Assembly (NCBI GenBank): GCA_025449935.1
Contig: JANWIJ010000021.1
Span: forward strand, 1 to 40,285
Direction: 5' to 3'
DNA length: 40,285 nt
Source: Chitinophagaceae bacterium
GTDB taxonomy: Bacteria; Bacteroidota; Bacteroidia; Chitinophagales; Chitinophagaceae
Shown: positions 25,040 to 34,598 of the stretch, one piece after another
Layout of the letters: each line of letters opens with the position of its first letter
How positions within the stretch are numbered: the first letter of the stretch is position 1
Program-made: the position numbers and the translations under genes
The notes under the pieces: model-generated
What the model saw: the letters and a program-made list of their open reading frames with translations, nothing else
The model's database searches: none
What the model was told of the DNA's origin: nothing

Positions 25040-26458
25040 ATGCGGAAGATAGAAGTCAATACAACCTGTAAAAGAATGCTGGCGGATGTGTTTACCCCGG
25101 TAGGTATCTACCTGCGCCTGCGGGACCGTTTCCGCGACACCATACTCCTGGAGAGTACGGATCATCATTCAGCAGCCGATAGTTATTCTTTTATCTGTAT
25201 CAATGCCATTGGCGGGATGGAGATCAGTTCACAAGAAAGTATTGAATTCAAATTTCCCGGCCAAAATCCCGAAAGGGCGATCCTGAAAAACAAAAACGAG
25301 GTTCCGGAACTGCTGTGGAATTTCATGCAAAGGTTTGAGGTAAGGAAAGGGGAGGATAAAGAAGCCGGTTTCGCGCAGGGACTATTTGGTTACACCACCT
25401 ATGAAGCCGTCCAGTTTTTCGAAACAATTGAACCCGTTCATCGTGACTCAACTCCCCCGATTTCACTGATGCGTTACCGGCTTTACCAGTATGTGATCGC
25501 GGTTAACCATTTTAATGATGAACTGTTTATTTGCGAGAATAAAATAAGTGGCCTCGAAAGTGATATAGCGGTAGTTGAGTCGCTGATCAGGAGCAGGGAT
25601 ATCCCGGTTTATCCTTTCAATACAACGGGGGAGGAAAGCGTAAACATGCGTGATGAGGAATATAAGGAGATGGTGGAAAAGGGAATGGCCAGTTGCCACC
25701 GCGGCGATGTTTTCCAGGTCGTACTCAGCAGGAGGTTTCAGCAAAAGTTTACCGGGGATGAATTCAATGTATACCGGGCGCTGCGGAGTGTAAATCCTTC
25801 TCCCTATTTATTTTTCTTTGATTATGGTGATTATAAACTGATGGGCTCTTCACCCGAAGCACAATTGGTGATCCGGGGCGGAAAAGCCTTTGTTCATCCA
25901 ATTGCAGGAACGTTCAAACGAACCGGCGATGATGAGGCCGATAAAGCAGCGGCCGAAAGATTATTAAAGGATCCCAAAGAGAATGCGGAACACGTGATGC
26001 TGGTGGACCTGGCCAGGAATGACCTGAGCCGTGTATGCGATGAAGTGACCGTGGCACAGTACCGGCAGGTTCAATATTTTTCTCATGTTATTCACCTGGT
26101 AAGTGAAGTATGCGGCCAGGTGAAAGATGGTAGTAACCCGTTTGAACTGATGGCCAAAACATTTCCCGCGGGCACATTGAGCGGTGCACCAAAATTCAGG
26201 GCGATGGAACTGATCGAAACATATGAACCGACATCCCGGAGTTTTTACGGTGGTGCAATCGGCTTTATGGGATTTGACGGCAGTTGCAATCACGCAATTA
26301 TGATAAGAACATTTTTGAGCCGGAACAATACGCTGACTTACCAGGCGGGCGCAGGCGTGGTGGCTGCCAGTAACCCGGAAAATGAATTGCAGGAAGTGAA
26401 TAATAAACTGGGGGCCTTGAAGAAGGCGATTGTCCTGGCCAAAGATATTTACGCATAG
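25040..26458 (+). CDS. trpE: Anthranilate synthase component I
   Basis: TrpE converts chorismate and ammonia (from TrpG) to anthranilate, the first committed step to tryptophan. The 472-residue protein has the feedback-binding signature LLES followed ten residues later by S (ILLESTDHHSAADSYSF), so inhibition by Trp should be intact. The chorismate-binding domain shows SPYLFFFDYGDYKLMGSSPE, HPIAGTFKRTGDDEADKAA, MLVDLARNDLSRV, FPAGTLSGAPKFRAME and YGGAIGFMG. It is the first structural gene of the operon, 64 bases after the attenuator T run, with trpG 15 bases downstream. Confidence 0.97.
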   Translation: MRKIEVNTTCKRMLADVFTPVGIYLRLRDRFRDTILLESTDHHSAADSYSFICINAIGGMEISSQESIEFKFPGQNPERAILKNKNEVPELLWNFMQRFEVRKGEDKEAGFAQGLFGYTTYEAVQFFETIEPVHRDSTPPISLMRYRLYQYVIAVNHFNDELFICENKISGLESDIAVVESLIRSRDIPVYPFNTTGEESVNMRDEEYKEMVEKGMASCHRGDVFQVVLSRRFQQKFTGDEFNVYRALRSVNPSPYLFFFDYGDYKLMGSSPEAQLVIRGGKAFVHPIAGTFKRTGDDEADKAAAERLLKDPKENAEHVMLVDLARNDLSRVCDEVTVAQYRQVQYFSHVIHLVSEVCGQVKDGSNPFELMAKTFPAGTLSGAPKFRAMELIETYEPTSRSFYGGAIGFMGFDGSCNHAIMIRTFLSRNNTLTYQAGAGVVAASNPENELQEVNNKLGALKKAIVLAKDIYA

Positions 26459-26473
26459 CATGAACTATCAATT

Positions 26474-27055
26474 ATGAAGATTTTAGTTTTTGATAATTAT
26501 GATTCCTTTACCTACAACCTGGTTCACCTGGTTGAAAAGATCACCCATGTAAAAGTAGCGGTGTACCGGAATGACCAGCTGCTACTGGAACAGGTGAAGG
26601 AATATGATAAGATTATTTTATCCCCCGGCCCTGGTGTGCCGCGGGAAGCAGGGTTATTAATACCATTAATTAAAGAATATGCGGCTTCTAAACCGATCCT
26701 GGGCGTTTGTCTCGGTCACCAGGCGATCGGCGAAGCCTTTGGCGGTAAACTGGTAAACCTGTCGACCGTGTATCACGGGGTAGCAACGGGAATTGAAACC
26801 GGGGAGATCAATTCAGCAGGAAGAAGTCCTTTATTTAAAGGGTTGCCCCGCCGCATCGAAGTAGGGCGCTATCATAGCTGGATCGTAAGTGATGAAGGAT
26901 TCCCCGCTGAACTTGAAGTGACCGCTCGGGATGATAATAATTATATCATGGCATTGCAGCATAAAAACTATGACGTCCAGGGCGTGCAGTTTCACCCCGA
27001 AAGTGTATTAACACCTTTGGGAGAGGATATTTTAAGAAATTGGCTGAAGAGTTGA
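26474..27055 (+). CDS. trpG: Anthranilate synthase component II, glutamine amidotransferase
   Basis: The 193-residue class I glutamine amidotransferase supplies ammonia to TrpE. The triad is visible: Cys79 in GVCLGHQAIGEAFGG, and His174 with Glu176 in VQFHPESVLT. The N-terminus (ILVFDNYDSFTYNLVHLVEK) and KIILSPGPGVPREAGL are typical. In Bacteroidota the same subunit may also serve PabB, if no separate pabA exists; that cannot be judged from this window. It is not fused to trpD or trpE. Confidence 0.97.
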   Translation: MKILVFDNYDSFTYNLVHLVEKITHVKVAVYRNDQLLLEQVKEYDKIILSPGPGVPREAGLLIPLIKEYAASKPILGVCLGHQAIGEAFGGKLVNLSTVYHGVATGIETGEINSAGRSPLFKGLPRRIEVGRYHSWIVSDEGFPAELEVTARDDNNYIMALQHKNYDVQGVQFHPESVLTPLGEDILRNWLKS

Positions 27056-27070
27056 TTTGCAAATTTGAAA

Positions 27071-28063
27071 ATGAGAAAAATACTTCAATACCTGTTTGAA
27101 CATAAAACGCTGGGGAGGGAACCGGCAAAAGAGGTTTTGCTGAATATTGGCAAAGGCAGTTACAATGAGAACGAAATAACGGCTTTTATGACGGTATACC
27201 TGATGCGGAGTATCACGATTGAAGAACTGCAGGGATTCAGGGACGCATTACTGGAGCTGTCTGTAAAAGTTGATTTAAACGGTTACCAGGCAATGGACAT
27301 TGTAGGCACAGGCGGCGATGGCAAAAACACGTTTAATATTTCCACGCTGGCCTGTTTTATCGTTGCGGGCACCGGGCAAAAAGTAGCAAAACATGGTAAC
27401 TATGGTGCATCATCTGTCTGCGGGTCCAGCAATGTAATGGAGCAGTTGGGGTATAAATTTAATAATGATAATGAGCGGTTGGTAAAAGAGATTTCAGCCA
27501 CAAACATTTGCTTCCTGCACGCGCCATTATTTCACCCGGCATTGAAAATCGTAGCACCGGTAAGAAAGAACCTTGCGATGCGGACATTTTTTAATATGCT
27601 GGGGCCGCTGGCAAATCCCGCGAATCCCGCTTACCAGTTGGTGGGTGTATTTAACCTGGAGATGGCCAGAATCTATAACTACCTGCTGCAACAAACCGGG
27701 AAACCTTTTACCATCATTCATGGTTTGGATGGCTATGATGAAATATCCCTGACAAACGATACCCGCGTAATAACCAACGAGGGTGAAAGAATCATGACCC
27801 CAGAGCAATTGGGTAAACGGATGGTATCAGCACAGGATATCAGCGGTGGTAACAGCGTGGAAGAAGCGGCAAAGATCTTCACTGGTATTCTGAAAGGCGA
27901 AGCCAGCTGGGCGCAGCATGCCGTGGTTTTGGCCAATGCGGCAATGGCGTTACATTGCACCGGAAGTTATGAAAGCTATGATGATGCCTACCAGGCAGCG
28001 GTGGAAAGTTTGGAAAGCGGAAAAGCGAATGACTGCCTGGTTAAACTAATAAGCTTGCAATAG
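27071..28063 (+). CDS. trpD: Anthranilate phosphoribosyltransferase
   Basis: TrpD joins anthranilate to PRPP. A TTG at 27065 is in frame, but the ATG at 27071 fits the family start (MRKILQYLFEHKTLGREPAKEVL); the product is 330 residues. The PRPP loop is DIVGTGGDGKNTFNIST (GTGGDG at 79-84). KHGNYGASSVCGSSNVMEQLG, the conserved RNLAMRTFFNMLGPLANP and HGLDGYDEISLT follow. It begins 15 bases after trpG and is followed by a 40-base gap before trpC. Confidence 0.96.
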   Translation: MRKILQYLFEHKTLGREPAKEVLLNIGKGSYNENEITAFMTVYLMRSITIEELQGFRDALLELSVKVDLNGYQAMDIVGTGGDGKNTFNISTLACFIVAGTGQKVAKHGNYGASSVCGSSNVMEQLGYKFNNDNERLVKEISATNICFLHAPLFHPALKIVAPVRKNLAMRTFFNMLGPLANPANPAYQLVGVFNLEMARIYNYLLQQTGKPFTIIHGLDGYDEISLTNDTRVITNEGERIMTPEQLGKRMVSAQDISGGNSVEEAAKIFTGILKGEASWAQHAVVLANAAMALHCTGSYESYDDAYQAAVESLESGKANDCLVKLISLQ

Positions 28064-28103
28064 CTTTTTAGGCGATACCGTATTTGAATTCGAAACTGAA
28101 AAG

Positions 28104-28898
28104 ATGGATATTTTAGAAACGATAGTGGCGGCCAAAAAAAAACAAATAGAAAAATTCAAACCGATGAGCAGTATCGAAAGGTTTGAGCGGGATGGATTTT
28201 TCTGGGAGGTAAGAAACAGGTCGCTGGTGCAAAGTTTACTGCTCCCCGGCAGTACGGGTATTATTGCTGAATTTAAACGGAAGAGTCCCAGCAAAGGATG
28301 GTTCCAGACAAAGGAACTGGAAGTAGAACCGGTGGTGGTTTCGTATAATAAATTTGCGGCAGGCATTTCTGTGCTCACAGATGATGAATTCTTTGGCGGT
28401 GACCTGGATGACCTGATCCAGGCAAAAGTGGTGAGTGATATCCCGGTATTGCGCAAGGATTTTATCATTGATAAATGGCAGATAGCGGAAGCAAAGGCTT
28501 TTGGTGCGGATGTGATCTTATTGATTGCTGCCTGTTTACCGGGGGCCGGGGTAAAGGAACTGGCCGTCTATGCCAAAAGTATTGGGCTGGAAGTGTTGCT
28601 GGAGATTCATGATGAGAAAGAACTGGAACATATTTGTGACGAGGTGGATCTGGTGGGCGTAAACAACCGTAACCTGAAAACCTTTGAAGTTAGTATTGAA
28701 AATGCATTGAGCCTGGTGAATAAAATTCCCCGGGAAAAGCCGGCGGTGGCAGAAAGCGGCATCAGTAACCGGGAAACGATTCAGCAATTAAGACAGGCTG
28801 GCTATAAAGGGTTTTTAATGGGCGAAGTGTTTATGCGGGAAGAAAACCCCGGGAAGGCATTTGAAGAATTTGTAAATAATTTAAAACAAGAATCATGA
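28104..28898 (+). CDS. trpC: Indole-3-glycerol phosphate synthase
   Basis: TrpC closes the indole ring from carboxyphenylaminodeoxyribulose phosphate. The 264-residue TIM barrel shows IIAEFKRKSPSKGWF with the catalytic lysine, GISVLTDDEFFGGDLDDL, VLRKDFIIDKWQI, DVILLIAACLP, GLEVLLEIHDEKEL, VGVNNRNLKTFEV and VAESGISNRETIQQL with the phosphate-binding end. It is a stand-alone domain, not fused to TrpF as in enteric bacteria. Its TGA overlaps the ATG of trpF (ATGA), so the two are translationally coupled. Confidence 0.97.
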   Translation: MDILETIVAAKKKQIEKFKPMSSIERFERDGFFWEVRNRSLVQSLLLPGSTGIIAEFKRKSPSKGWFQTKELEVEPVVVSYNKFAAGISVLTDDEFFGGDLDDLIQAKVVSDIPVLRKDFIIDKWQIAEAKAFGADVILLIAACLPGAGVKELAVYAKSIGLEVLLEIHDEKELEHICDEVDLVGVNNRNLKTFEVSIENALSLVNKIPREKPAVAESGISNRETIQQLRQAGYKGFLMGEVFMREENPGKAFEEFVNNLKQES

Positions 28899-29524
28899 AC
28901 ATCAAAGTATGCGGCATTACCGACATGAAGCAACTGCAGCAGCTTGACGGGCTGGATATTGATTTTGCGGGACTTATATTTTATAAGGAATCTCCGCGGT
29001 ATATCGGCGGCAAGCTTTCGAAAAAAGATGTGAAGAGCGCCGATTTTGATTTGAAGAAAACAGGTGTCTTTGTCAACCCGGAAATGATCGAAGTGCTCGA
29101 TGCTATTGATGAATATGGGCTGGATGCCGTGCAATTGCATGGAGAGGAAAGCCCCGGGATGTGCGAAGACCTGGGCAGCGAAGTGGAAGTGATAAAAGCT
29201 TTCAGGGTAGTGGAGGGGACAGATATAGATAAACTCGTTGCCCCTTACGATGCGGTCTGTGATTATTATTTATTTGATTCAGGTGGATTGAAGGAAAGTT
29301 TTGGAGGCACCGGGCAGCAATTTGACTGGACTGTTTTAACGCGTGCCAAAATTGAAAAGCCATTCTTTTTAAGTGGTGGGATCGGTGTGGAAGATGCGGC
29401 CAAAATAAAAGTGTTTAAACATCCGGATTTTTTCGGGGTGGATATTAACAGCCGGTTTGAAAAAAGCCCGGGCGTGAAAGATATGGGTGCGGTATTGCAG
29501 TTCAGGCAAGCGATGAAAAAGTAA
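28895..29524 (+). CDS. trpF: Phosphoribosylanthranilate isomerase
   Basis: TrpF carries out the Amadori rearrangement before TrpC. The 209-residue TIM barrel begins [17 protein letters not shown] with the catalytic Cys in KVCG. It continues with [46 protein letters not shown], a YYLFDSGG segment with the general acid Asp, [15 protein letters not shown] and [16 protein letters not shown]. It overlaps trpC by four bases and ends one base before the ATG of trpB. Confidence 0.96.
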   Translation: MNIKVCGITDMKQLQQLDGLDIDFAGLIFYKESPRYIGGKLSKKDVKSADFDLKKTGVFVNPEMIEVLDAIDEYGLDAVQLHGEESPGMCEDLGSEVEVIKAFRVVEGTDIDKLVAPYDAVCDYYLFDSGGLKESFGGTGQQFDWTVLTRAKIEKPFFLSGGIGVEDAAKIKVFKHPDFFGVDINSRFEKSPGVKDMGAVLQFRQAMKK

Positions 29525-29525
29525 C

Positions 29526-30755
29526 ATGGCCCCCAAAGGAACATACCAGCAACCCGATGAACAGGGCTATTATGGCCAGTTTGGAGGTGCCTACATTCCG
29601 GAGATGCTCTACCGGAATGTTGAAGAGTTGCGGACAAAGTACCTCGGGATTATTTATGAAGATTCTTTTCAAAAAGAGTTTCACCAACTATTAAGGGATT
29701 ACGTGGGCCGGCCAACGCCTTTATATTTCGCGGAACGGTTGAGCCGGCAATTCAGGACAAATATTTATCTAAAGCGGGAAGACCTTTGCCACACCGGGGC
29801 GCATAAGATCAATAACACGATCGGGCAGATCTTACTGGCGGAGCGGTTGGGGAAGAAAAGGATCATTGCAGAAACAGGTGCGGGTCAGCACGGCGTTGCC
29901 ACCGCTACGGTCTGTGCATTGAAAGGAGTGGAATGCCTCGTTTATATGGGTGAAAAGGATATTGAACGGCAGGCGCCGAATGTAGCGAGAATGAAAATGC
30001 TCGGTGCTACCGTCATATCCGCGATCAGCGGCAGCAAGACCCTGAAGGATGCAACGAATGAAGCGATACGCGACTGGATCAATCACCCGGATGACACACA
30101 TTATATCATCGGGAGCGTGGTAGGACCGCATCCTTATCCCGATTTGGTAGCAAGGTTCCAGTCTGTGATCAGTGAAGAAATACGCAAACAGCTAAAAGAA
30201 AAAACAGGGAAGGAATTACCAACGCATGTAATGGCCTGTGTTGGGGGCGGTAGTAATGCAGCCGGGGCATTTTATCATTTCCTTGAAGAACCTGCCGTGC
30301 AATTGATAGCGGTAGAAGCCGCGGGACTTGGGCTGCATAGCGGTTTGAGTGCAGCCACCACACAACTCGGAAAGCCGGGGATTTTGCATGGCAGTAAAAG
30401 CCTGCTGATGCAAACAGCCGATGGCCAGGTGTTGGAACCGCATAGTATTTCAGCCGGCCTTGATTATCCCGGCATCGGTCCGATGCATGCCCATTTATTT
30501 AAAAGCGGCCGGGCCACTTTCCTGAGTGCTACTGATGATGAAGCCTTAGTTGCTGCTTTGGAACTGGCGAAACTCGAAGGAATTATCCCTGCGCTGGAAA
30601 CGGCGCATGCACTGTCAGCTCTAAAATATCTGAACCCCGGCTCTTCTCCGGGAGAAGGAGCTAAGGAACTGTTCTTTAAAAAAGAAGATGTGCTGGTGAT
30701 TTGTTTGAGCGGGAGAGGGGATAAGGATTTGGATACTTACATGAAACATCTTTGA
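29526..30755 (+). CDS. trpB: Tryptophan synthase beta chain
   Basis: TrpB condenses indole with serine using PLP. The 409-residue protein is of the TrpB1 type, which works with TrpA. It shows [31 protein letters not shown] with the PLP lysine near residue 94, [36 protein letters not shown] in the phosphate-binding loop, [12 protein letters not shown] and [14 protein letters not shown]. The start ATG lies one base after the trpF stop and trpA follows 16 bases downstream. Confidence 0.98.
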   Translation: MAPKGTYQQPDEQGYYGQFGGAYIPEMLYRNVEELRTKYLGIIYEDSFQKEFHQLLRDYVGRPTPLYFAERLSRQFRTNIYLKREDLCHTGAHKINNTIGQILLAERLGKKRIIAETGAGQHGVATATVCALKGVECLVYMGEKDIERQAPNVARMKMLGATVISAISGSKTLKDATNEAIRDWINHPDDTHYIIGSVVGPHPYPDLVARFQSVISEEIRKQLKEKTGKELPTHVMACVGGGSNAAGAFYHFLEEPAVQLIAVEAAGLGLHSGLSAATTQLGKPGILHGSKSLLMQTADGQVLEPHSISAGLDYPGIGPMHAHLFKSGRATFLSATDDEALVAALELAKLEGIIPALETAHALSALKYLNPGSSPGEGAKELFFKKEDVLVICLSGRGDKDLDTYMKHL

Positions 30756-30771
30756 GCTCACTCCAACAATT

Positions 30772-31542
30772 ATGAGCAGACTAACAGATACATTTCAGCA
30801 ACCAGCCAAAAAAGTATTGAATATTTACTGTACTGCAGGCTACCCGAAGCTGGATTCGACGCTGGAGGTGATGAAAGCGCTCCAGGAACATGGGGCTGAT
30901 ATCATTGAACTTGGCATTCCTTACAGTGACCCCTTAGCTGATGGACCGGTTATCCAGCACAGCAGCAGTATGGCATTGAATAATGGGATGACCATTGCCA
31001 GGCTCTTTGAACAATTAAAAGATTTCCGGAAAGATATCAGCATCCCGGTTATATTAATGGGCTACCTGAATCCAGTTTTGCAATATGGCTTTGAAAGATT
31101 CTGTGCCGATGCGGCCATCGCGGGTATTGACGGACTGATCATACCGGACCTGCCAGTGTATGAATTTGAAACAGTGTATTGCAGCATCATCAAAAAATAT
31201 AAGCTTGATTTTATTTTCCTGGTTACACCCGAAACGCCGGAAAAAAGAATAAAAAAACTTGACAGCCTTAGCAGCGGGTTCCTCTATGCCGTTTCCTCTT
31301 CTTCCACAACGGGGAGCGATCCAAAAGCGAGGAAGGCGGGGAATTACCTGCAAAAACTCCGGGATTTGCCCCTTAAAAACCCGGTATTGGTGGGTTTCGG
31401 CATCAACAATAAACAAAGCTTTGATACCGTTTGTCAGCAGGCCGGTGGTGCCATTATCGGGAGTGCCTATATTAAAGCATTGGAAAACAGCACAGATGTT
31501 AATGCAGCCACAAAATCCTTTCTTTCGTCCATACGGAGCTGA
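30772..31542 (+). CDS. trpA: Tryptophan synthase alpha chain
   Basis: TrpA splits indole-3-glycerol phosphate and passes indole to TrpB. The 256-residue TIM barrel has the two catalytic residues Glu46 (IIELGIPYSDP) and Asp57 (PLADGPVIQHSS), VILMGYLNPVLQYGFERF, GLIIPDLPVYE, LVTPETPEKRI, YAVSSSSTTGSD and LVGFGINNKQSF, followed by GAIIGSAYIKAL. It is the last gene of the trpEGDCFBA operon. No hairpin terminator is visible after it; the next gene has its own promoter. Confidence 0.97.
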   Translation: MSRLTDTFQQPAKKVLNIYCTAGYPKLDSTLEVMKALQEHGADIIELGIPYSDPLADGPVIQHSSSMALNNGMTIARLFEQLKDFRKDISIPVILMGYLNPVLQYGFERFCADAAIAGIDGLIIPDLPVYEFETVYCSIIKKYKLDFIFLVTPETPEKRIKKLDSLSSGFLYAVSSSSTTGSDPKARKAGNYLQKLRDLPLKNPVLVGFGINNKQSFDTVCQQAGGAIIGSAYIKALENSTDVNAATKSFLSSIRS

Positions 31543-31571
31543 TAAGGTTTTTACTTTCCGGCTTCATTTTA

Positions 31572-31579
31572 TAAATTTG
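31572..31579 (+). promoter_or_regulatory. Promoter of the DUF4369-TlpA gene
   Basis: TAAATTTG exactly matches TAnnTTTG and lies 46 bases before the ATG at 31626. A T-rich stretch (TTTTTAC) occupies the -33 region. It separates this gene from the trp operon. Confidence 0.5.
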
Positions 31580-31625
31580 CATACTTATTTATTTTCTGTA
31601 TCAACTTGAAAAATTACAGGCACTG

Positions 31626-32720
31626 ATGAAAAAAATACTGCTCCTTTTATTATTATCCCCGGTCTTTATCTGGGCCCAGACAAGCTCCAATGCATTTAGT
31701 ATTGAAGGTAAACTTGAGGGTTATCCGGATGGGACCTCCATCAAGTTGTACAGGAATGGAGATAATGCCGAAATTGCCTCTGTTAGTTTGGCCAAAGAAA
31801 AATTTACACTAAAAGGTAATGTCAGTGAACCGGTCCTCTGCTTTCTTGTGATCGGGCAGGAAAAACCCGCAGAAATTTATGTTGAAACAGGGAAGCTGTC
31901 TTTTAAAGCACATAAAGCACAGCCGCAGAAATTTGAAATAACAGGATCCACCTCCCACCAGGATTTTATTGATTTTACCAAAGCATTTATTCCCATTGCG
32001 CAACAACTGAGTACCCTGGCCGGAACCATAAATGCGACCATGCCCGGTAAAGAACGGGATGAGATGCTGAATACCTATAAGGGAATTCAGCAAAGCCTGC
32101 AGAACGAGATTGATAAATTTGTAAAAGCCAGGCCCAGGTCAGTGGTCACCGCTTTTGTGCTGGAAGCTACCTACCAGTTCAACGAAGATATTATTATGCT
32201 GGAGAACAGGTTTAACCTGCTCGATGCTGCGGTCCGGAATTCAGAAGCCGGAAAAAAATTACAGGAATCTATTACATTGAATAAGATAGGGGCAGTAGGA
32301 ACCCAGGCACTGGAATTTTCCCAGCCCGATACCACCGGGCACCCCATATCCCTTTCCTCTTTCCGGGGTAAATATGTGCTGGTGGATTTTTGGGCCAGTT
32401 GGTGCGGTCCCTGCCGCCAGGAGAATCCTAATGTAGTTGAGAATTTCAATAAATTCAACAGTAAGAATTTCACGGTGCTGGGTGTGTCACTTGATAAGCC
32501 AGGGCAAAAAGATAAGTGGATAGAGGCTATACACAGGGACGGTCTCACCTGGACACATGTCAGCGACCTGCAGCATTGGAATAATGCGGTGGCCAAAATG
32601 TATCACATACAGGGAATCCCGCAAAACCTGCTTTTGGACCCGAATGGTAAAATCATTGCTAAGAACCTTCGGGGACCGGATCTCCAGGCCAAGCTTTGCG
32701 AAGTGCTGGGTTGTAACTGA
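31626..32720 (+). CDS. TlpA-type thioredoxin with N-terminal DUF4369
   Basis: The 364-residue exported protein has a signal peptide (MKKILLLLLLSPVFIWAQ), a DUF4369 domain at about residues 24-125 (FSIEGKLEGYPDGTSIKLYR), a helical linker, and a C-terminal TlpA/ResA thioredoxin fold. Its redox motif is WASWCGPCRQE with Cys260 and Cys263, and the cis-proline region reads IQGIPQNLLLDPNGKI. Such proteins reduce disulfides in the periplasm, for example during cytochrome c maturation, but many Bacteroidota copies have no known partner. It follows trpA but has its own promoter and is convergent with the next gene, two bases away. Confidence 0.92.
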   Translation: MKKILLLLLLSPVFIWAQTSSNAFSIEGKLEGYPDGTSIKLYRNGDNAEIASVSLAKEKFTLKGNVSEPVLCFLVIGQEKPAEIYVETGKLSFKAHKAQPQKFEITGSTSHQDFIDFTKAFIPIAQQLSTLAGTINATMPGKERDEMLNTYKGIQQSLQNEIDKFVKARPRSVVTAFVLEATYQFNEDIIMLENRFNLLDAAVRNSEAGKKLQESITLNKIGAVGTQALEFSQPDTTGHPISLSSFRGKYVLVDFWASWCGPCRQENPNVVENFNKFNSKNFTVLGVSLDKPGQKDKWIEAIHRDGLTWTHVSDLQHWNNAVAKMYHIQGIPQNLLLDPNGKIIAKNLRGPDLQAKLCEVLGCN

Positions 32721-32722
32721 TC

Positions 32723-33181
32723 CTATTCTTTAATGCCCATTAACTTGCTGATGGCTGACCAGTTCTTCTTTCGCTGGGTATTATAATCATTCAATTTTTG
32801 TTGTTTTTTGGTGTTCACATAGTCCTCCATCAGCTGCGCCTGGCTTTTTAAGCCATTCAGTATGTTGATCGCGGCATTGGCATAATCAATGTCGGATTGC
32901 GAGCTAAATGTTTTTTCATCTTTTAGATCCCTGAACACTTTCATGAGATTATCGGCAAGCTTTTTTTGGGCATCCAGCAGGTCATTCACGGTTACTGCAT
33001 CATAGGCATCATGTCCGTACCCGTCGCCGATGCTCCCGATGGCGGCATAGGTATTATACATAGTTGCTGCAGAAAAACTTCCTGTGGCTTCCAGCAGTTT
33101 TTCTAACCGCTGCTCGCAGGTTTGTGCAGACAGGGAAATGGAAGTAACCAGGATGACCAGGATAATAAACAGTTTTTTCAT
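32723..33181 (-). CDS. Small secreted helical protein of unknown function
   Basis: ATG codons at 33208, 33187 and 33181 are possible. I chose 33181 (MKKLFIILVILVTSISLSAQ), a standard signal peptide; MGMKKL from 33187 is almost as good. The mature protein (about 130 residues) is helical: TCEQRLEKLLEATGSFSAATMYNTYAAIGSIGDGYGH, then LLDAQKKLADNLMKVFRDL and a basic helix (NTKKQQKLNDYNTQRKKNWSAISKLMG). I recognise no family. The stop lies two bases from that of the convergent thioredoxin gene. Confidence 0.72.
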   Translation of the reverse strand: MKKLFIILVILVTSISLSAQTCEQRLEKLLEATGSFSAATMYNTYAAIGSIGDGYGHDAYDAVTVNDLLDAQKKLADNLMKVFRDLKDEKTFSSQSDIDYANAAINILNGLKSQAQLMEDYVNTKKQQKLNDYNTQRKKNWSAISKLMGIKE

Positions 33182-33230
33182 ACCCATTATTTTTTCAAAA
33201 ATAAACATTTGAACCTTAACCGGGAGGATG

Positions 33231-33263
33231 CAAAAAGACCGGCCAATCAGGGGCCGGTCTTTT
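33231..33263 (-). terminator. Terminator of the DUF2911 gene (leftward)
   Basis: A perfect 12-bp stem (AAAAGACCGGCC with GGCCGGTCTTTT, loop of seven) is followed on the minus strand by a T run. It lies 32 bases after the DUF2911 stop and could also work weakly rightward. Confidence 0.85.
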
Positions 33264-33295
33264 CAGCAAAGTTTACTGCTGGTATATTAAATTGT

Positions 33296-34402
33296 TCAAT
33301 TCACGTCTTTTCCTTCCTTCAATTTGTCGATCATGGTTTGCACACCGGCTTTTTGGGGGGCCGGCGCCATGGGTAAGGCAAGGTTGGCATATTTCAAAGC
33401 GTTTTTATAATCACCCAAGCCTGAATAGCCCCTCATCAGTCCCATCAGTGTGGTAAACTGGTTAGGGTTTTTATCATAATTCATTTTGAAAACATCAAAC
33501 GCCTCTTTATAAAGTTTCAGCCCCAGTAATTGACGGGCATACTGGTGTATCTCGTTCATATTTCCGAATGGAAGCGCAGTCTTCATCACGGCAGCGGCTT
33601 CAGCGTTTCTGTTTAGTTTCTGAAGTATCTGTGCTCTTGTGCTCCAGGCTTCAAAACTCCGGTCGCCCCCAAAACCGCCATTGGTGGCCGAATCCGTCCA
33701 TAACAAGGCTTCTTCGAGGTTGGTGTTGTGCTGAACGGCCCACTGGGCAGCCTGGTTCCAGCTCTGCCAGATAAATCCATTCTCGGTTCTTAATTCCCGG
33801 CGGAACGAGGCAAGCTGTTCTTTGATATAGTCCACTTCTATCTTAAAAGGAATGGATAGCTTTTCCCACTGCAGGGCCACCACGGCCGTATTCTCTGTTT
33901 CATTCAGGAACTCATATTTTAACCACTCCACACTCTTATCCAGGGCCTGTGGTTTTACTTTTACCCGCAGCGCATCTTCCCTTTCATTATAAAAATAGCT
34001 TCCCCAGGAGGAATTATTTTTCGAGAAGATCAGGGTACATTCATTGGGATCGTACGCGATAAAAAATCCATATTTACCTGCTGGCAGTAGTTGACCTTCA
34101 ATCTTTACCTCCGTTGAAAATTGAATGGTGCTGTTTTCATTGGCGCCTGCTCGCCAGGGAGCTGCCCTGGAGGTTCCGAACTGCTGGTCAACAAAACCAA
34201 CATGTACCAGTTGCCCCCATATCTTTCCCTCCCGGCCTTTCACCCCCGGCCGGTCATAGTGAATACTGACATCAGTGAGGCCGATCCTTTCACTAACCGA
34301 AGCTTTTTTATTCCCCCCGCTCGGAGAAACGGTTAGCGGGATCTGCGCAACAGAAATAATGCATGACAGAAAACCAATAATTAGTGTGGTAGTTTTTTTC
34401 AT
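33296..34402 (-). CDS. Secreted DUF2911 protein with TPR-like tail
   Basis: The frame is open to 34435, but the ATG at 34402 starts the signal peptide (MKKTTTLIIGFLSCIISVAQ); the product is 368 residues. Residues 20-170 are DUF2911: ASVSERIGLTDVSIHYDRPGVKGREGKIWG, WRAGANENSTIQFSTEVKIEGQLLPAGKYGFFI and FSKNNSSWGSYFY. The C-terminal 150 residues form helix pairs with TPR character (AAAVMKTALPFGNMNEIHQYARQLL; EAFDVFKMNYDKNPNQFTTLMGLMRGYSGLGDYKNALKYA). DUF2911 is a common secreted beta-domain of unknown function in Bacteroidota; here it is combined with repeats that usually bind other proteins. Confidence 0.88.
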   Translation of the reverse strand: MKKTTTLIIGFLSCIISVAQIPLTVSPSGGNKKASVSERIGLTDVSIHYDRPGVKGREGKIWGQLVHVGFVDQQFGTSRAAPWRAGANENSTIQFSTEVKIEGQLLPAGKYGFFIAYDPNECTLIFSKNNSSWGSYFYNEREDALRVKVKPQALDKSVEWLKYEFLNETENTAVVALQWEKLSIPFKIEVDYIKEQLASFRRELRTENGFIWQSWNQAAQWAVQHNTNLEEALLWTDSATNGGFGGDRSFEAWSTRAQILQKLNRNAEAAAVMKTALPFGNMNEIHQYARQLLGLKLYKEAFDVFKMNYDKNPNQFTTLMGLMRGYSGLGDYKNALKYANLALPMAPAPQKAGVQTMIDKLKEGKDVN

Positions 34403-34598
34403 ATCCTTTATTTTGAACAGGGAAGCTAACTCCAAAAAATTGCCGTGCCGGAAGTATTGTTACCAATGAAGCACGGGGCGGATGAAATGCATAAAGAAAG
34501 GATATGAGGCTGCCGGGGACGTCAAATTCCGGGTACATTTCTAAGAATAACGTAACTTTCTGTATTAAATCTTTCCACGCTTATTCAAACCTGGCGAT